Notes: generated from the letters alone by a model not told the origin. DNA of 64,000 nt from Arthrobacter russicus (GCF_031454135.1 NZ_JAVDQF010000001.1:2852001-2916000), one strand, 5' to 3'. Shown: positions 9,169 through 17,913, counted from the stretch's first letter. Numbers and translations are program-made.

Positions 9169-9666
9169 GTGTTTGGTTTTGACCGTGGTTCCAGAGTTTC
9201 CCGATTTGCCTGGGCCGGAATCGTCGTCGCCGGTGCGTTGGCGCTGAGCGGATGCGGCGGCCAAGCGCCGCCTGCGGAGTCGTCGGCGGGCAGCTCTCCG
9301 GCGCCGGCCGACGGCGGCCAAGCGACGTTGAGTTTGCCCCCGGGCGGGACCGCGGCCGGTACCGCCCCGCCGCTGGACGCGAAAGCTGCTTGCCAGGCGT
9401 TCAACGCAGGCTTCGTCGAATACCGGGACGGGCTCAAAACCGCGGCGAATACGAACTGGTTGTTGCTCGGCGCCAAGATGATCGATCAGGGCGGGCGCTC
9501 GCCGGCCGAGGTGGCCGGGCCGCTGAACGCATTGTCGGACTTGGCCTATGCCCGGGCGGACGCCGGCGGCGAGTCGGCGCCCAGCGACAAGGAAAAGGCG
9601 GTCACCGACGCGGTGCTCAAAGCGATGGGCGCCTGCACTGCGGCCGGTGTGACGCTGGAGCTCTGA
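9169..9666 (+). CDS. Small lipoprotein of unknown function
   Basis: 165 residues beginning with GTG; GGAG lies six bases before it. A lipoprotein signal peptide is visible: a basic start, a hydrophobic stretch and lipobox ALSGCGG. A Pro/Ala/Gly-rich linker follows, then a short folded part with two Cys (ACQAF and GACTA) that could form a disulfide. It is convergent with the editing-deacylase gene, their stops two bases apart. I do not recognise the family. It is separated from the alpha-mannosidase by 84 bases and need not belong to that operon. Confidence 0.75.
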   Translation: MFGFDRGSRVSRFAWAGIVVAGALALSGCGGQAPPAESSAGSSPAPADGGQATLSLPPGGTAAGTAPPLDAKAACQAFNAGFVEYRDGLKTAANTNWLLLGAKMIDQGGRSPAEVAGPLNALSDLAYARADAGGESAPSDKEKAVTDAVLKAMGACTAAGVTLEL

Positions 9667-9668
9667 GC

Positions 9669-10136
9669 TCAGCCGAGCGGTTCGCTGATATCCGCCACGG
9701 TGGCCCGGTAGGCCGCGATCAGCGAGTCGGCATGCAGGAACGCGCTGCGGCCGTGCGCCCCGGCGCCCATGGAGATCCGTTTGCCGCGGATCGATTCGTC
9801 CGCATACACCGGCCAGTCGCCGTCGGCCCCGACCGGCGTGATCGTGCCGCGTTCATATCCGGTAGCCGCCAAGGCCGCCTCTGCCGAGGGCATGGACAGC
9901 TTGTTCACGCCGATCAACTCGCGCAACTTGGGCCAGGAAATCTGCCGGTCGCCCGGGATCAAGGCAAACAAGAACGTGCCGTCTTTGTGTTTGACCACCA
10001 GCGATTTCACGATCTCCGCAGCTTGAATGCCCAAGATCTGCGCAGCTTCCGCCAAGCTGCCGGCGGCCGCCCGTTCCACGACCTGCACCTCGAGGCCGCG
10101 GTTGCGCGCGCCCTCGAGGAAACGTTCCGCGCTCAT
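9669..10136 (-). CDS. YbaK/EbsC-type aminoacyl-tRNA editing deacylase
   Basis: Small trans-editing domain protein of 155 residues, the normal size. YbaK-family proteins hydrolyse mischarged tRNA, classically Cys-tRNA(Pro). Family features seen are IVKSLVVKH with the conserved Lys near residue 44, a FLFALIPGDRQIS strand, ATGYERGTITPVG and the GAGAHGRSAF loop. The start is the ATG at 10136, which overlaps the thiolase stop by one base (TGATG), so it is translationally coupled to the upstream thiolase. That pairing has no obvious functional logic. Confidence 0.88.
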   Translation of the reverse strand: MSAERFLEGARNRGLEVQVVERAAAGSLAEAAQILGIQAAEIVKSLVVKHKDGTFLFALIPGDRQISWPKLRELIGVNKLSMPSAEAALAATGYERGTITPVGADGDWPVYADESIRGKRISMGAGAHGRSAFLHADSLIAAYRATVADISEPLG

Positions 10137-11326
10137 CAGTCGGTGTACAGCAGCAGGGCCTCGCCCTGGCCGCCGCCGCCGCAGAGCGAAACCGCGGCTT
10201 TGCCGCCGCCGCGCCGGTTCAGCTCCAGCGCTGCGTGCAGCGCCAACCGGGCGCCGGAAGCCCCGATCGGGTGCCCGACGGCGATCGCGCCGCCGTGGAT
10301 GTTGGTCTTTTCCAGCGGGTAATCGAGGTCTTTGAGCGATTGCACCGCCACCGAACCGAACGCCTCGTTGATCTCGATGAAGTCGAGGTCCGCCGCGGTC
10401 CAGCCGGCACGGCCCAGCGCTTGCTTGATCGCGTTGGAAGGCTGGGAATGCAGCGAAGTGTCCGGACCGGCGACTTGACCGGGCTTGCCGACGATCGCGA
10501 TCCAGGACAGGCCGAGTTCTTCGGCTTTGGCCCGGGTGGTCAGCACCAGCGCCGCCGCTCCGTCGGACAACGGGGAGGAGTTGCCCGCGGTGATCGTGCC
10601 GTCTTTGGCGAAAGCCGGGCGCAGGCCGCTGAGCGTTTCGACCGTGGTGTTGGCCCGGACGCCTTCGTCCTGGCTGACCAGGAGCGGATCGCCTTTGCGT
10701 TGGGGTACGCTGACCGGCACGATTTCTTCGTCGAAGACGCCGGCTTCCTGCGCTTTGGCGGCGCGTTGGTGCGAGGCGGCTGCCACTTCGTCCTGCTCGG
10801 TGCGGCCGATGCCGAGTTCGGTGTTCTTGCGTTCCGTCGAAGCGCCCATCGATTCGCCGTCGAACGCGTCGGTCAGCCCGTCGTGCGCCACCGAGTCGAT
10901 CGCGGTGAAGTTGCCGTAGTTCCAGCCGTTGCGCGAGCCGGGCAGGATGTGCGGGGCATTGGTCATCGATTCCTGGCCGCCGGCGACCACGATGGACGCT
11001 TCGCCGCTGCGCAGCAGCCGGGCCGCATCGGTGACTGCGGCCAGGCCGGAAAGGCAGACTTTGTTGATCGTGACCGTCGGGGTGTTCCAGCCGATGCCCG
11101 CCTTGATTGCGGACTGCCGGGCCGGGTTCTGGCCGCAACCGGCTTGGACCACATGGCCCATGATCACGGCGTCGACGTCGTCCGGGCTGACTTTGGCATT
11201 GTCCAGGGCGCCTTTGATCGCGAAGCCACCCAGGTCCACGGCCTGGAAGCCAGCCAAGGCTCCCTTCAATTTGCCGAGCGGGGTGCGTGCTCCGCCGAGG
11301 ATGACCACGTCGTCGGGGTTGCTCAT
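10136..11326 (-). CDS. Acetyl-CoA C-acetyltransferase (thiolase)
   Basis: Thiolase II of 396 residues, the full family length. All catalytic signatures are present: the nucleophilic Cys91 in NKVCLSG, the GHPIGASG motif with His352, and the second catalytic Cys382 in SLCGGGGQG. It condenses or cleaves acetoacetyl-CoA/3-ketoacyl-CoA in the cytoplasm. GAAGGA precedes the ATG. CGGTTAAC repeats in the 5' region suggest control by a fatty-acid or CoA-ester-responsive regulator (inference). The editing-deacylase gene follows with a one-base overlap. Confidence 0.95.
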   Translation of the reverse strand: MSNPDDVVILGGARTPLGKLKGALAGFQAVDLGGFAIKGALDNAKVSPDDVDAVIMGHVVQAGCGQNPARQSAIKAGIGWNTPTVTINKVCLSGLAAVTDAARLLRSGEASIVVAGGQESMTNAPHILPGSRNGWNYGNFTAIDSVAHDGLTDAFDGESMGASTERKNTELGIGRTEQDEVAAASHQRAAKAQEAGVFDEEIVPVSVPQRKGDPLLVSQDEGVRANTTVETLSGLRPAFAKDGTITAGNSSPLSDGAAALVLTTRAKAEELGLSWIAIVGKPGQVAGPDTSLHSQPSNAIKQALGRAGWTAADLDFIEINEAFGSVAVQSLKDLDYPLEKTNIHGGAIAVGHPIGASGARLALHAALELNRRGGGKAAVSLCGGGGQGEALLLYTD

Positions 11327-11341
11327 GCTGGATTCCTTCGC

Positions 11342-11395
11342 CTCGGTTAACCGGATTCGGTTAACGTCCAGTAACTCAAAGTGTTAAACCGAGTG
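11342..11395. promoter_or_regulatory. Repeated CGGTTAAC motif upstream of thiolase
   Basis: CGGTTAACCG (11344-11353) and CGGTTAAC (11358-11365) stand as direct repeats just upstream of the thiolase start, and a third, inverted and slightly different copy, GTTAAACCGAG, ends near 11393. Closely spaced palindromic repeats of this kind typically bind a TetR-type dimer pair. The regulator is not in the window. Confidence 0.45.
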
Positions 11396-11469
11396 TAGTG
11401 CGTGGTTGTTCCCGTGGGTATTTGTTGCGGGGCTAGCGGGGACGACTGTGCGAAAAGGGTGCGGAAATG

Positions 11470-11505
11470 CCATTGCGGGTCCGGCATATGCCGGACCCGC
11501 AATGG
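11470..11505. terminator. Perfect 36-bp palindrome, likely terminator
   Basis: Arms CCATTGCGGGTCCGGCAT and its exact reverse complement meet without a loop. It lies 23 bases beyond the stop of the protease-like gene (minus strand) and upstream of the thiolase. A following pyrimidine-rich tract on the minus strand is weak, so termination may be Rho-assisted; insulation of the two genes is the likely role. Confidence 0.6.
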
Positions 11506-11527
11506 ACTATTCAGGGGTAGGTGTTGT

Positions 11528-13261
11528 TTATGGCGTGGGCAGAGCCAACGGGCTCGAGATCTTCCACGCGGTATCGTTGACTACCCACTGCTGGTTGTCG
11601 GCCTCCGGCACGCCGGCGTCGAAGTAGGCGGCCTGGTAGAGCTTGGTGTCGTACATTCTCAGGCTGCGGAATGCGTCAGTGTAGCGGTAGAAGGAGATCG
11701 CTCCGTTGCCGAATTTCGCTTGTTCGGCACAGAAAGTGAAATCTCCCAGGTTTTTTCCGGTGGTGGGTTGGACTTCGACTACGGCCCCTGGACCGATGCC
11801 CAGAAGGTAGGAGTTCGGAGTGTCCATGGATTGGAAGCTGTAGCAACGCGGATTCCCCAGCCCCGGGACGATTTTCCAGGACGCCGCTTGACGGGCGGCT
11901 GCCGGAGCGCTCGAGTTGATGGCGCCGACGGTGCCCTTCGTCCCTGCGTGGTTGATGAAGCGGCCGGCAACCGAAGCGCTTTCGATCGAAATGAAATCGT
12001 TCGGTTTCGCGATGTCGTAGCGAGCTTTGCCGACGACGGCAGGCGTCCAGTTCTGTTTCGCAGCGAACTGGGTGCTCTCCAAGGTTGCTGGCCGGATGTT
12101 GTTCTCGTTCACACTGTTGTTGGTCAGGAACAGACCGTTGGCGACATTGCGGACCCTGGTGACGTCTTTGCCGAGTGCCAAGAACTGCCACTGCTGGGCG
12201 GCGTTGACCGAGTCGCAATTCTGTTGGCTCAGACTCTGTCCTTCGCCTGCTCCGGCGAGGCAGAGATCGGAGAGCACGTTGCGGATTGCGAAAGTGTTCG
12301 GGCTCTTGTCGATCTCAACGAGTTCCCATTTTTTCGAAATGTACGGTCCGGTGCAGATTTCATTGCGGACCTCGGCTCCGGCGGCTTTCGACAGACTCTT
12401 GAGCGCGATGCAGGCGTAACCGTTTTTCGGGTCAGTCGCAGCTGTTTCGCGGATCTCGATGAAGGCGTTGTTTTCGAGGCCTGCGACCGCACGGCCGTTG
12501 TTGATGACGCCTTGGATCCAGGGGGTGATGTCGTCGGTGCGGGTGGCGTAGGCGCCGTCGTTGGTGGTTTGGGTGGTGCCGATGCAGTTTTTCTGCCAGG
12601 AGCGGGAGTTGATGGCGGCGAGTTCTTGGCCGTTGGTTGTGGTGCGGATGCCGGGGGCTCCGGAGTCGCCGAGGCAGAGGCTGGTGTTGGCTGGGTTGTA
12701 GCCGGTGATGGTGAGTTCTTTGGCGTCTACGGTGTTGATGTTGAAGGAGCCGATTTTCTTTTCGGTGGGGATCCATTCGGTTTTGGTTCGTCCCCAGCCG
12801 ATGAAGTCGAGTTTCTCGTCTTTGGTTGGGGCGGTGGTGGCCAGTTTCATGGGTGTGGTGTTCAGGGCCGGGGTGGCGAGTTTGGCCAGGACGATGTCGC
12901 GTTTGTCGGCGCCGGTGTAGAGGGCGAGTTCGGCGATGGGAATACCGGTGTTTTCTTTGCGTGCGGCGTCGGTGCCGAAGAGTGCCCGGGCGCCCAGGAG
13001 CGGGTCGGTGGTTTTCAGGTTGGCGTATTCGGCCGGGTTTTGCGTGAAGCAGGAAGCGACGGTGGCGATCCATTGGGCGTCGACGAGGACGCCGGTGCAG
13101 GTGCCGTAGCCGGTGACGATTTTGGCGACGTTGAGGTTTTCGCTGTTGCCGGGTGTGGTGCCGTTGCTGATGGCGGAAGCTGGGATGGCGCTCAGGCCGG
13201 TGATCGCGATGATCGCGATTCCGGCGCTGGCGACGAGTTTAGAGGCCCGTCGTTTGAACAT
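11528..13261 (-). CDS. Secreted S1 protease-like protein lacking catalytic His, with ricin-type and AbfB-type domains
   Basis: 577 residues. A Sec signal peptide (basic start, hydrophobic core, cleavage near SAIPASA, residue 30) leads into a trypsin-like domain (about 45-265). The position of the catalytic His, normally in TAAHC, reads TVASC here, giving Ser70. Asp122 (RDIVLAKL) and Ser200 (LGDSGAPG) are kept. A second part (about 275-420) has a ricin-type QxW motif (AAQQWQF), and the last third resembles an AbfB carbohydrate-binding beta-trefoil (ISIESASVAGRFINHAG). It is therefore probably a non-catalytic or atypical sugar-binding exoprotein. I chose the ATG at 13261, preceded by GAGAAAGAA, over a TTG at 13282. 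It lies 69 bases after a small secreted protein gene and is probably co-transcribed with it. Confidence 0.8.
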   Translation of the reverse strand: MFKRRASKLVASAGIAIIAITGLSAIPASAISNGTTPGNSENLNVAKIVTGYGTCTGVLVDAQWIATVASCFTQNPAEYANLKTTDPLLGARALFGTDAARKENTGIPIAELALYTGADKRDIVLAKLATPALNTTPMKLATTAPTKDEKLDFIGWGRTKTEWIPTEKKIGSFNINTVDAKELTITGYNPANTSLCLGDSGAPGIRTTTNGQELAAINSRSWQKNCIGTTQTTNDGAYATRTDDITPWIQGVINNGRAVAGLENNAFIEIRETAATDPKNGYACIALKSLSKAAGAEVRNEICTGPYISKKWELVEIDKSPNTFAIRNVLSDLCLAGAGEGQSLSQQNCDSVNAAQQWQFLALGKDVTRVRNVANGLFLTNNSVNENNIRPATLESTQFAAKQNWTPAVVGKARYDIAKPNDFISIESASVAGRFINHAGTKGTVGAINSSAPAAARQAASWKIVPGLGNPRCYSFQSMDTPNSYLLGIGPGAVVEVQPTTGKNLGDFTFCAEQAKFGNGAISFYRYTDAFRSLRMYDTKLYQAAYFDAGVPEADNQQWVVNDTAWKISSPLALPTP

Positions 13262-13330
13262 GGTGTGGGTTCTTTCTCTCAAAGAAAACTCGAAGAAGTT
13301 GCTGGAGGCGAAGCTGGAATTGGCGAGGGC

Positions 13331-13870
13331 TTACTGGGGGTTGACGCGTAGTTCGACTACCGTGACGGTTGCTCCGGCAGAGCGGATTGGTCGGTTTTCG
13401 CCTTTGGGGACTTCGGTCAGGATTTCCCGATTTTGCACATCGGTGGCCTTGACCGAGAGATTTTTGTCTTCTGTGGCCCGGGCAATGTAGGAGCCGGTAA
13501 TCTCCATCTTTAGCCAGCCGGTCGGTCCACTGAGATTGAAGCAGAACATCAGATCTGCGGCGACTACGCTGCGGATGTTGATCTGATTCGGTGCGGAGCC
13601 GCATTCAGCGAGCATGATCTGCCCGTCGCCGTCTTTGAGTAGGATCTTTTTCTGCGCGGCGATCTTGTCGGCTCCGGGATAGGTTCCGGGTTCAATCGTG
13701 TAAGCGGCTTCGAACGGGTCGCCGACTGGCTCCACGGTGTATCCGGCGCCTTCCGCGGTGTTCGGGTCCGCGGCTTGAGCAGCCGGGATCGTGAACGAGG
13801 TCACGGTGATGGCTGTGGCGGCGATGGACAGGGCGAGTAGTCTTCGCCTTTTTCTGATCGGTTTGATCAT
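13331..13870 (-). CDS. Small secreted protein of unknown function
   Basis: 179 residues with a clear Sec signal peptide: IKPIRKRRR, a hydrophobic core, and cleavage after PAAQA near residue 33. The mature part (about 146 residues) has two Cys and beta-rich composition; no family is recognised. GGGGGAAA precedes the ATG. It heads the probable operon with the protease-like gene, and a Zur-box-like palindrome lies 37-51 bases upstream of the start. It is divergent from the ALF-repeat gene. Confidence 0.75.
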   Translation of the reverse strand: MIKPIRKRRRLLALSIAATAITVTSFTIPAAQAADPNTAEGAGYTVEPVGDPFEAAYTIEPGTYPGADKIAAQKKILLKDGDGQIMLAECGSAPNQINIRSVVAADLMFCFNLSGPTGWLKMEITGSYIARATEDKNLSVKATDVQNREILTEVPKGENRPIRSAGATVTVVELRVNPQ

Positions 13871-13906
13871 GGTTTCCCCCTTTTCAAGGCAGAGCTCATC
13901 CAGGAA

Positions 13907-13921
13907 TGAGAATCATTGTCA
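13907..13921. promoter_or_regulatory. Zur-box-like palindrome, secreted-protein promoter
   Basis: TGAGAATCATTGTCA (opposite strand TGACAATGATTCTCA) matches the actinobacterial zinc-uptake-regulator consensus TGAAAATGATTTTCA at 13 of 15 positions on the minus strand. It lies where the promoter of the minus-strand gene must be. Control by zinc is inference. The surrounding 285-base gap is AT-rich relative to its surroundings and otherwise holds only the second box. Confidence 0.55.
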
Positions 13922-14111
13922 TATGTATGCAAGAGGCGGCTCGACGGCGTCTAGATAGCCATTGTGAGTTGACCATGCTGCGGCAAAGCATAGCATCGTG
14001 CAAATTGATTGTATATTTGATGGCAAAAATATTCTTCCGAAGGTATGATCCATGTTGGGCGACCCACTTCTGGGCAGAATCCATTCGCCCCGCCGCAAGC
14101 TTTGAGTGCCT

Positions 14112-14126
14112 TGAGAATGATTCTAA
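14112..14126. promoter_or_regulatory. Zur-box-like palindrome, ALF-repeat gene promoter
   Basis: TGAGAATGATTCTAA matches the same consensus at 12 of 15 positions, about 30 bases before the GTG of the large ALF-repeat gene. Two such sites face opposite genes in one intergenic region, which makes chance less likely than for a single site. Confidence 0.5.
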
Positions 14127-14155
14127 TTCGTATGTATGTTTGATAGGAGATCTGC

Positions 14156-17100
14156 GTGAACCGTCCAAGAAAAACTGAGCTTAGAATGATGCCGAGAATA
14201 TTCAGTAGCATTCTTCTTGCGCTTGCTCTTGCTGTCGGGGTCCTTCAGGTCCCTGAGTTGACTCTGCCCATGGCCCGGGCCGAGTCAACTCAGGTCTCGA
14301 GCCCCTCGGATCCAATCAAGCCGGCTACTGACTTGGCCGGCGTGTTGCAACTTTGGCGCTTAGGCGGCTCGGCTACCAAGGACGCAGCCAAGGCGGTTCT
14401 CGTTGGAGATTCTGCCCAGCTGCAGGAGTTCATCACGACCGGGCAGTACGTGGCGCTCCGCCAGGACTACCAGACGATTGCAATCCAGCTGGCCACGGTT
14501 GGCAGGTCAACCACTCGCGCAGCTGCTGATGCGGCGTTGTCTGACGGTACGTGGCAGGTTTTGCGTGATTTCGTCTCCTCAGGATGGAAAAAGTCTTGGC
14601 TTGTCGATGATCAGCAGGAGATCGCTGGATTGATTCCATCCGCCGGGCAGGAGACCAAGAAGGCAGCCCAGAAAGCCCTGGATGGCGGCGACGGCGCTGT
14701 CCGGTCGTTTGTTGTTTCAGGTCGGGACCGGGCCGAGCGGATTGACAAAGAAAACCAGATTGCAGACCTCTTGGGTGGTTCGCCAAACGTTTCAAAGGCC
14801 GCCAGTGCTGCTCTTGATGCCAACACGATCACGGCTTTTGATGATTTTTTGCGCTATGGCCAATTTGTTGCAGCTGCGCGGGATGCCGAGACTGCGACCG
14901 TCGCTCAACTAGCTGGTCAAGCGAAGAGCGCCAGCATTCAGGCCGTAGAACTGAGTGGCCGAGCGCACGAGTATTCACAGCAGGCCGTCGATGCAGCCAG
15001 GCTCGCGAAAGAAGCCGCCCAACGAGCTGCCGATGAGGCGGCTGGGGCCCAAGGCGCTGCCGCAAAAGCGGGGGCGGCGGCCATGCGAGCTGGTTCGTTG
15101 GCAGAACAGGCTGCTGTCGCAGCCGAAGTTGCGGTGAACTCGGCAGAACAGGCGCGGCAGGCTTTGGCACAGGCAGTCAGTGCATCGGCAAATGCTGCTG
15201 CTGCTGCAGTGCGGGCGCAAGGGGCCGCGGCCAATGCGCAAGGTGCTGCGGCCGCTGCAGCGGCCGATGCTGGCAAGGCGTCCGCTGCCAGAGTTGCTGC
15301 TCAAGGTGCCAGGGACGCTGCAGCGGGAGCTAGGATGGCGGCTGAAGCTGCGGGGAAAGCTGCGCAAGCAACCAGCGCATCCAAGGAGGCCGCCAACGCA
15401 TCGGCTTCTTCTGGGCGTTATGCGGCTGCGGCAGCTTATTCTGCTGCTGCAGCGGCCAAGCAGTCGGGTGTGTCTAGCGCCGAGGCGGCTCGGGCCGAAG
15501 CTGCTTCCGTGAGGGCCAATACCGCAGCGCGGCGGGCAGCTTCGGCATCGGCGCAGGTCAACTCGTTGGCCGATCAAGTTGCGCAGAGCGCCCAGATTGC
15601 TCGAACGTCCGCATACGAAGCGGCGCAGTACGCCGATCGTGCGGCGGCGAATGCCGACGAGGCCGCCATCCAGGCGCAGAACGCCGGCACTTCAGCAGAG
15701 AAATCAAAACAATACGCAGGTGCGGCAATCGAAGCAGCAAACGCCGCTACGGACGCAGTCGATAAAGCACAACAGGTTTACAAAGCAGCACGCGAAGCCG
15801 ATGCGCAACGGCTAGAGGCCGAGCGGCAATTCAACATGGAGCGGGCTACTCAAGCACGTCTTGACGAGCAGCAGAGACGGAATTCTGCAGCTGAAAACGC
15901 GACCTTGGCCAAACAGACCGCTCAGAAGACTCAGGAATTGATCGCGAAGCTCCAGGCCAGTGATGGCGAAGTAGGAGATCAACTACCTCAAGTCAAAGAA
16001 GCCATCTTGGGTGTCGCGGTAACAGGCGGGCCATGGCAGCGGCCGGCAGCAGAGCAGGCATTGGTCGGCGGATCTGAGGCGATGAAGGAGTTCATCACGA
16101 AAACTCTCCCGATTGTGCAAAGTCAAGACGGTTGGGACCAGGTCTACGAGTTGTCGAAGACCGGCCCCGAATCGGTTAGACCGTCTGCGACAACCGCCCT
16201 GGGTACCAATCAGGGTGTCCGAGATTTTCTTGCCACCGGCCAATGGTCGGCGGTAAGGGCAGATTTCGAAAATCTTGTCGCAGACGCGCTTTCGACTGGC
16301 GGGTCCATGGTCAAAGAGGCTGCAAACGCCGCCTTGGACAAGAACACGATTGAGGCACTCTACGGTTTCCTATCTGACGGTGTAGTCCGGGCTACTATCA
16401 CTGATATGCGTACAAGTGTGGCTGAGATGATCACGACAGCGTCGCCCGAGGTGAAGGCGGGTGCCAATGTGGCGGTAGAAGGCTCCGACATCGCGCTGGC
16501 TGAATTTTACTATTTCGGTCAGTATCAGGCGGCCAAAAGGGACCAAGACTCTGCGGCGCACGCGGCAATGATCGAGAAAATGATTGCTGGGGCTTCAGCC
16601 GATGCTGCCGCGGCAAGGGCTCAAGCAGCTAAGGCTCAAGAAGCGGCAGCCACAGCCGAGCGGGCGTTTGACAAGGCAAAAGGCTATGCGGAACAAGCCG
16701 CCGGGCAGGCCAGTGCGGCTAAGGGATTTGCTACTCGGGCAGCTGAATTCGCCACTGCGGCTGAACAAGCAACAGTGCGTGCTCAGCAGTCGGTGGTCAT
16801 TGCGAGCAAAGCCACGAAAGCTGCTGGCGAGAGTGCCAATCAGGCTCTGGGTCAGGCGATTAAGGCGGCCTCTTCGGCTTCTTGGGCGAAATCCTCGGCT
16901 TTTACTGCAGCGGCGGCGGCCAGTGAGGCACGCGCATCCCAATTAGCAGCAAACAACGACGCCGCACAAGCTGCCCAGGCCGCGACAGGCGCCTGGGCAG
17001 CTCAAGCAGCGAAGCAACGCGCAGAATCGGCCCAACAGCAGCGCGAACAGCAACGAGACCGAGATTCGAGCAGCCTGGTAAGCAATCCGCCCCGGGCTCA

Positions 17101-17452
17101 GATCATCACGGCAAGTAATGTTTTCAACACAACAAACAAGGCGCTTACCCAAGCGACCGATACAACAGATCCCAAACCAGTAAAATGTAGCGAGGCAGAA
17201 AGTGCTGCATACATGAATAGCACAGCTGGTAATGGCGCGGCGATTGGTGGATTTTTAGGCGGAGTGGTCGGTGGGATTATCGGCGCCGTTGTTGGGATTC
17301 CCACGGGACCAGGAGCAATATTGACCGGCTGGGGCGGGGCCGCGGCTGGGATAACCGTTGGGGTCGCGGCTGGGGCTGCTGTAGGCGCAATTCTAGGTTT
17401 TCTAAGTGGTTCTGCTCGAACGGTCCAAACAGACAGTAGGTTGTGTCGATAA
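14156..17452 (+). CDS. Secreted ALF-repeat protein with glycine-zipper-like C-terminal tip (candidate polymorphic toxin)
   Basis: 1098 residues. AGGAG stands six bases before the GTG. Order of parts: signal peptide (1 to about 42, ending MARA); a first block of about four ALF-type repeats (60-250; for example QEFITTGQYVA, RDFVSSGW, FDDFLRYGQFVAA); an Ala-rich coiled coil (about 250-600); a second ALF block (about 625-795; KEFITKTLP, RDFLATGQW, ALYGFLSDG, AEFYYFGQY); a second Ala-rich coil (about 795-960); a polar junction (960-1025); and a Gly-rich hydrophobic hairpin (about 1026-1090; GGFLGGVVGGIIGAVVG). ALF repeats are known from N-terminal parts of actinobacterial polymorphic toxins; the tip resembles pore-forming bacteriocin hairpins. 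Base composition is lower in GC than the neighbours towards the 3' end. Stop and next start overlap (TAATG). The toxin role is inference. Confidence 0.8.
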   Translation: MNRPRKTELRMMPRIFSSILLALALAVGVLQVPELTLPMARAESTQVSSPSDPIKPATDLAGVLQLWRLGGSATKDAAKAVLVGDSAQLQEFITTGQYVALRQDYQTIAIQLATVGRSTTRAAADAALSDGTWQVLRDFVSSGWKKSWLVDDQQEIAGLIPSAGQETKKAAQKALDGGDGAVRSFVVSGRDRAERIDKENQIADLLGGSPNVSKAASAALDANTITAFDDFLRYGQFVAAARDAETATVAQLAGQAKSASIQAVELSGRAHEYSQQAVDAARLAKEAAQRAADEAAGAQGAAAKAGAAAMRAGSLAEQAAVAAEVAVNSAEQARQALAQAVSASANAAAAAVRAQGAAANAQGAAAAAAADAGKASAARVAAQGARDAAAGARMAAEAAGKAAQATSASKEAANASASSGRYAAAAAYSAAAAAKQSGVSSAEAARAEAASVRANTAARRAASASAQVNSLADQVAQSAQIARTSAYEAAQYADRAAANADEAAIQAQNAGTSAEKSKQYAGAAIEAANAATDAVDKAQQVYKAAREADAQRLEAERQFNMERATQARLDEQQRRNSAAENATLAKQTAQKTQELIAKLQASDGEVGDQLPQVKEAILGVAVTGGPWQRPAAEQALVGGSEAMKEFITKTLPIVQSQDGWDQVYELSKTGPESVRPSATTALGTNQGVRDFLATGQWSAVRADFENLVADALSTGGSMVKEAANAALDKNTIEALYGFLSDGVVRATITDMRTSVAEMITTASPEVKAGANVAVEGSDIALAEFYYFGQYQAAKRDQDSAAHAAMIEKMIAGASADAAAARAQAAKAQEAAATAERAFDKAKGYAEQAAGQASAAKGFATRAAEFATAAEQATVRAQQSVVIASKATKAAGESANQALGQAIKAASSASWAKSSAFTAAAAASEARASQLAANNDAAQAAQAATGAWAAQAAKQRAESAQQQREQQRDRDSSSLVSNPPRAQIITASNVFNTTNKALTQATDTTDPKPVKCSEAESAAYMNSTAGNGAAIGGFLGGVVGGIIGAVVGIPTGPGAILTGWGGAAAGITVGVAAGAAVGAILGFLSGSARTVQTDSRLCR

Positions 17453-17913
17453 TGAAGAAAGCATATAAAGTTTTCATTGTAATTTTTAGTGTTGGCTTCT
17501 TCGGAACTCTTGGCATAATGAGCTTACTGGCTCAAATTGGGACTTTGTTCAGTTCGCGACCGATCGGCTTTGCCGTCGCCGGAATGGGTTTTAACCTCTT
17601 AATGCTTCTTGGGATGATATTTGCGTTTCTTGCTGTCAAAAGAAATGTTTCGCTTGAAGCTTGGCCTACCCTGCCTGGAAGATGGGCTGTTCTCGTCTCC
17701 CTTCCCTGGGGGTCAATTTTTGGAAGCATCGTATTTAATTTATCGAGCTATTTACTCGATGTAAAAAATGAACAAAATGGAATTTCATTTGATTTAACGG
17801 AGTTTTTTTCTAGAATCACTATTCAATTTTTAATTTTCATTCCAGCATATGCGGCGATTGCCTTTTTTATCGGTAATTCAACTACTGGGAAGCTGTCGAA
17901 TCTGAAGAGCTGA
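17452..17913 (+). CDS. Multi-pass membrane protein, candidate immunity protein for the ALF tip
   Basis: 153 residues with about four membrane segments: VFIVIFSVGFFGTLGIMSLL, GFNLLMLLGMIFAFLAV, LVSLPWGSIFGSIVFNL and FLIFIPAYAAIAFFIG. The ATG overlaps the stop of the ALF gene by one base (TAATG), ensuring coupled synthesis. The gene is clearly AT-richer than the core genome. Position, coupling, small size and membrane topology are what is expected of an immunity protein against a membrane-active toxin tip. No family is recognised. Confidence 0.7.
   Translation: MKKAYKVFIVIFSVGFFGTLGIMSLLAQIGTLFSSRPIGFAVAGMGFNLLMLLGMIFAFLAVKRNVSLEAWPTLPGRWAVLVSLPWGSIFGSIVFNLSSYLLDVKNEQNGISFDLTEFFSRITIQFLIFIPAYAAIAFFIGNSTTGKLSNLKS

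Noticed and set aside
11402-13351. 649-codon plus-strand frame opposite the protease-like gene
   Set aside because: Gly/Val/Asp-rich low-complexity translation; the minus-strand frame has a signal peptide, GDSG motif and ribosome site.
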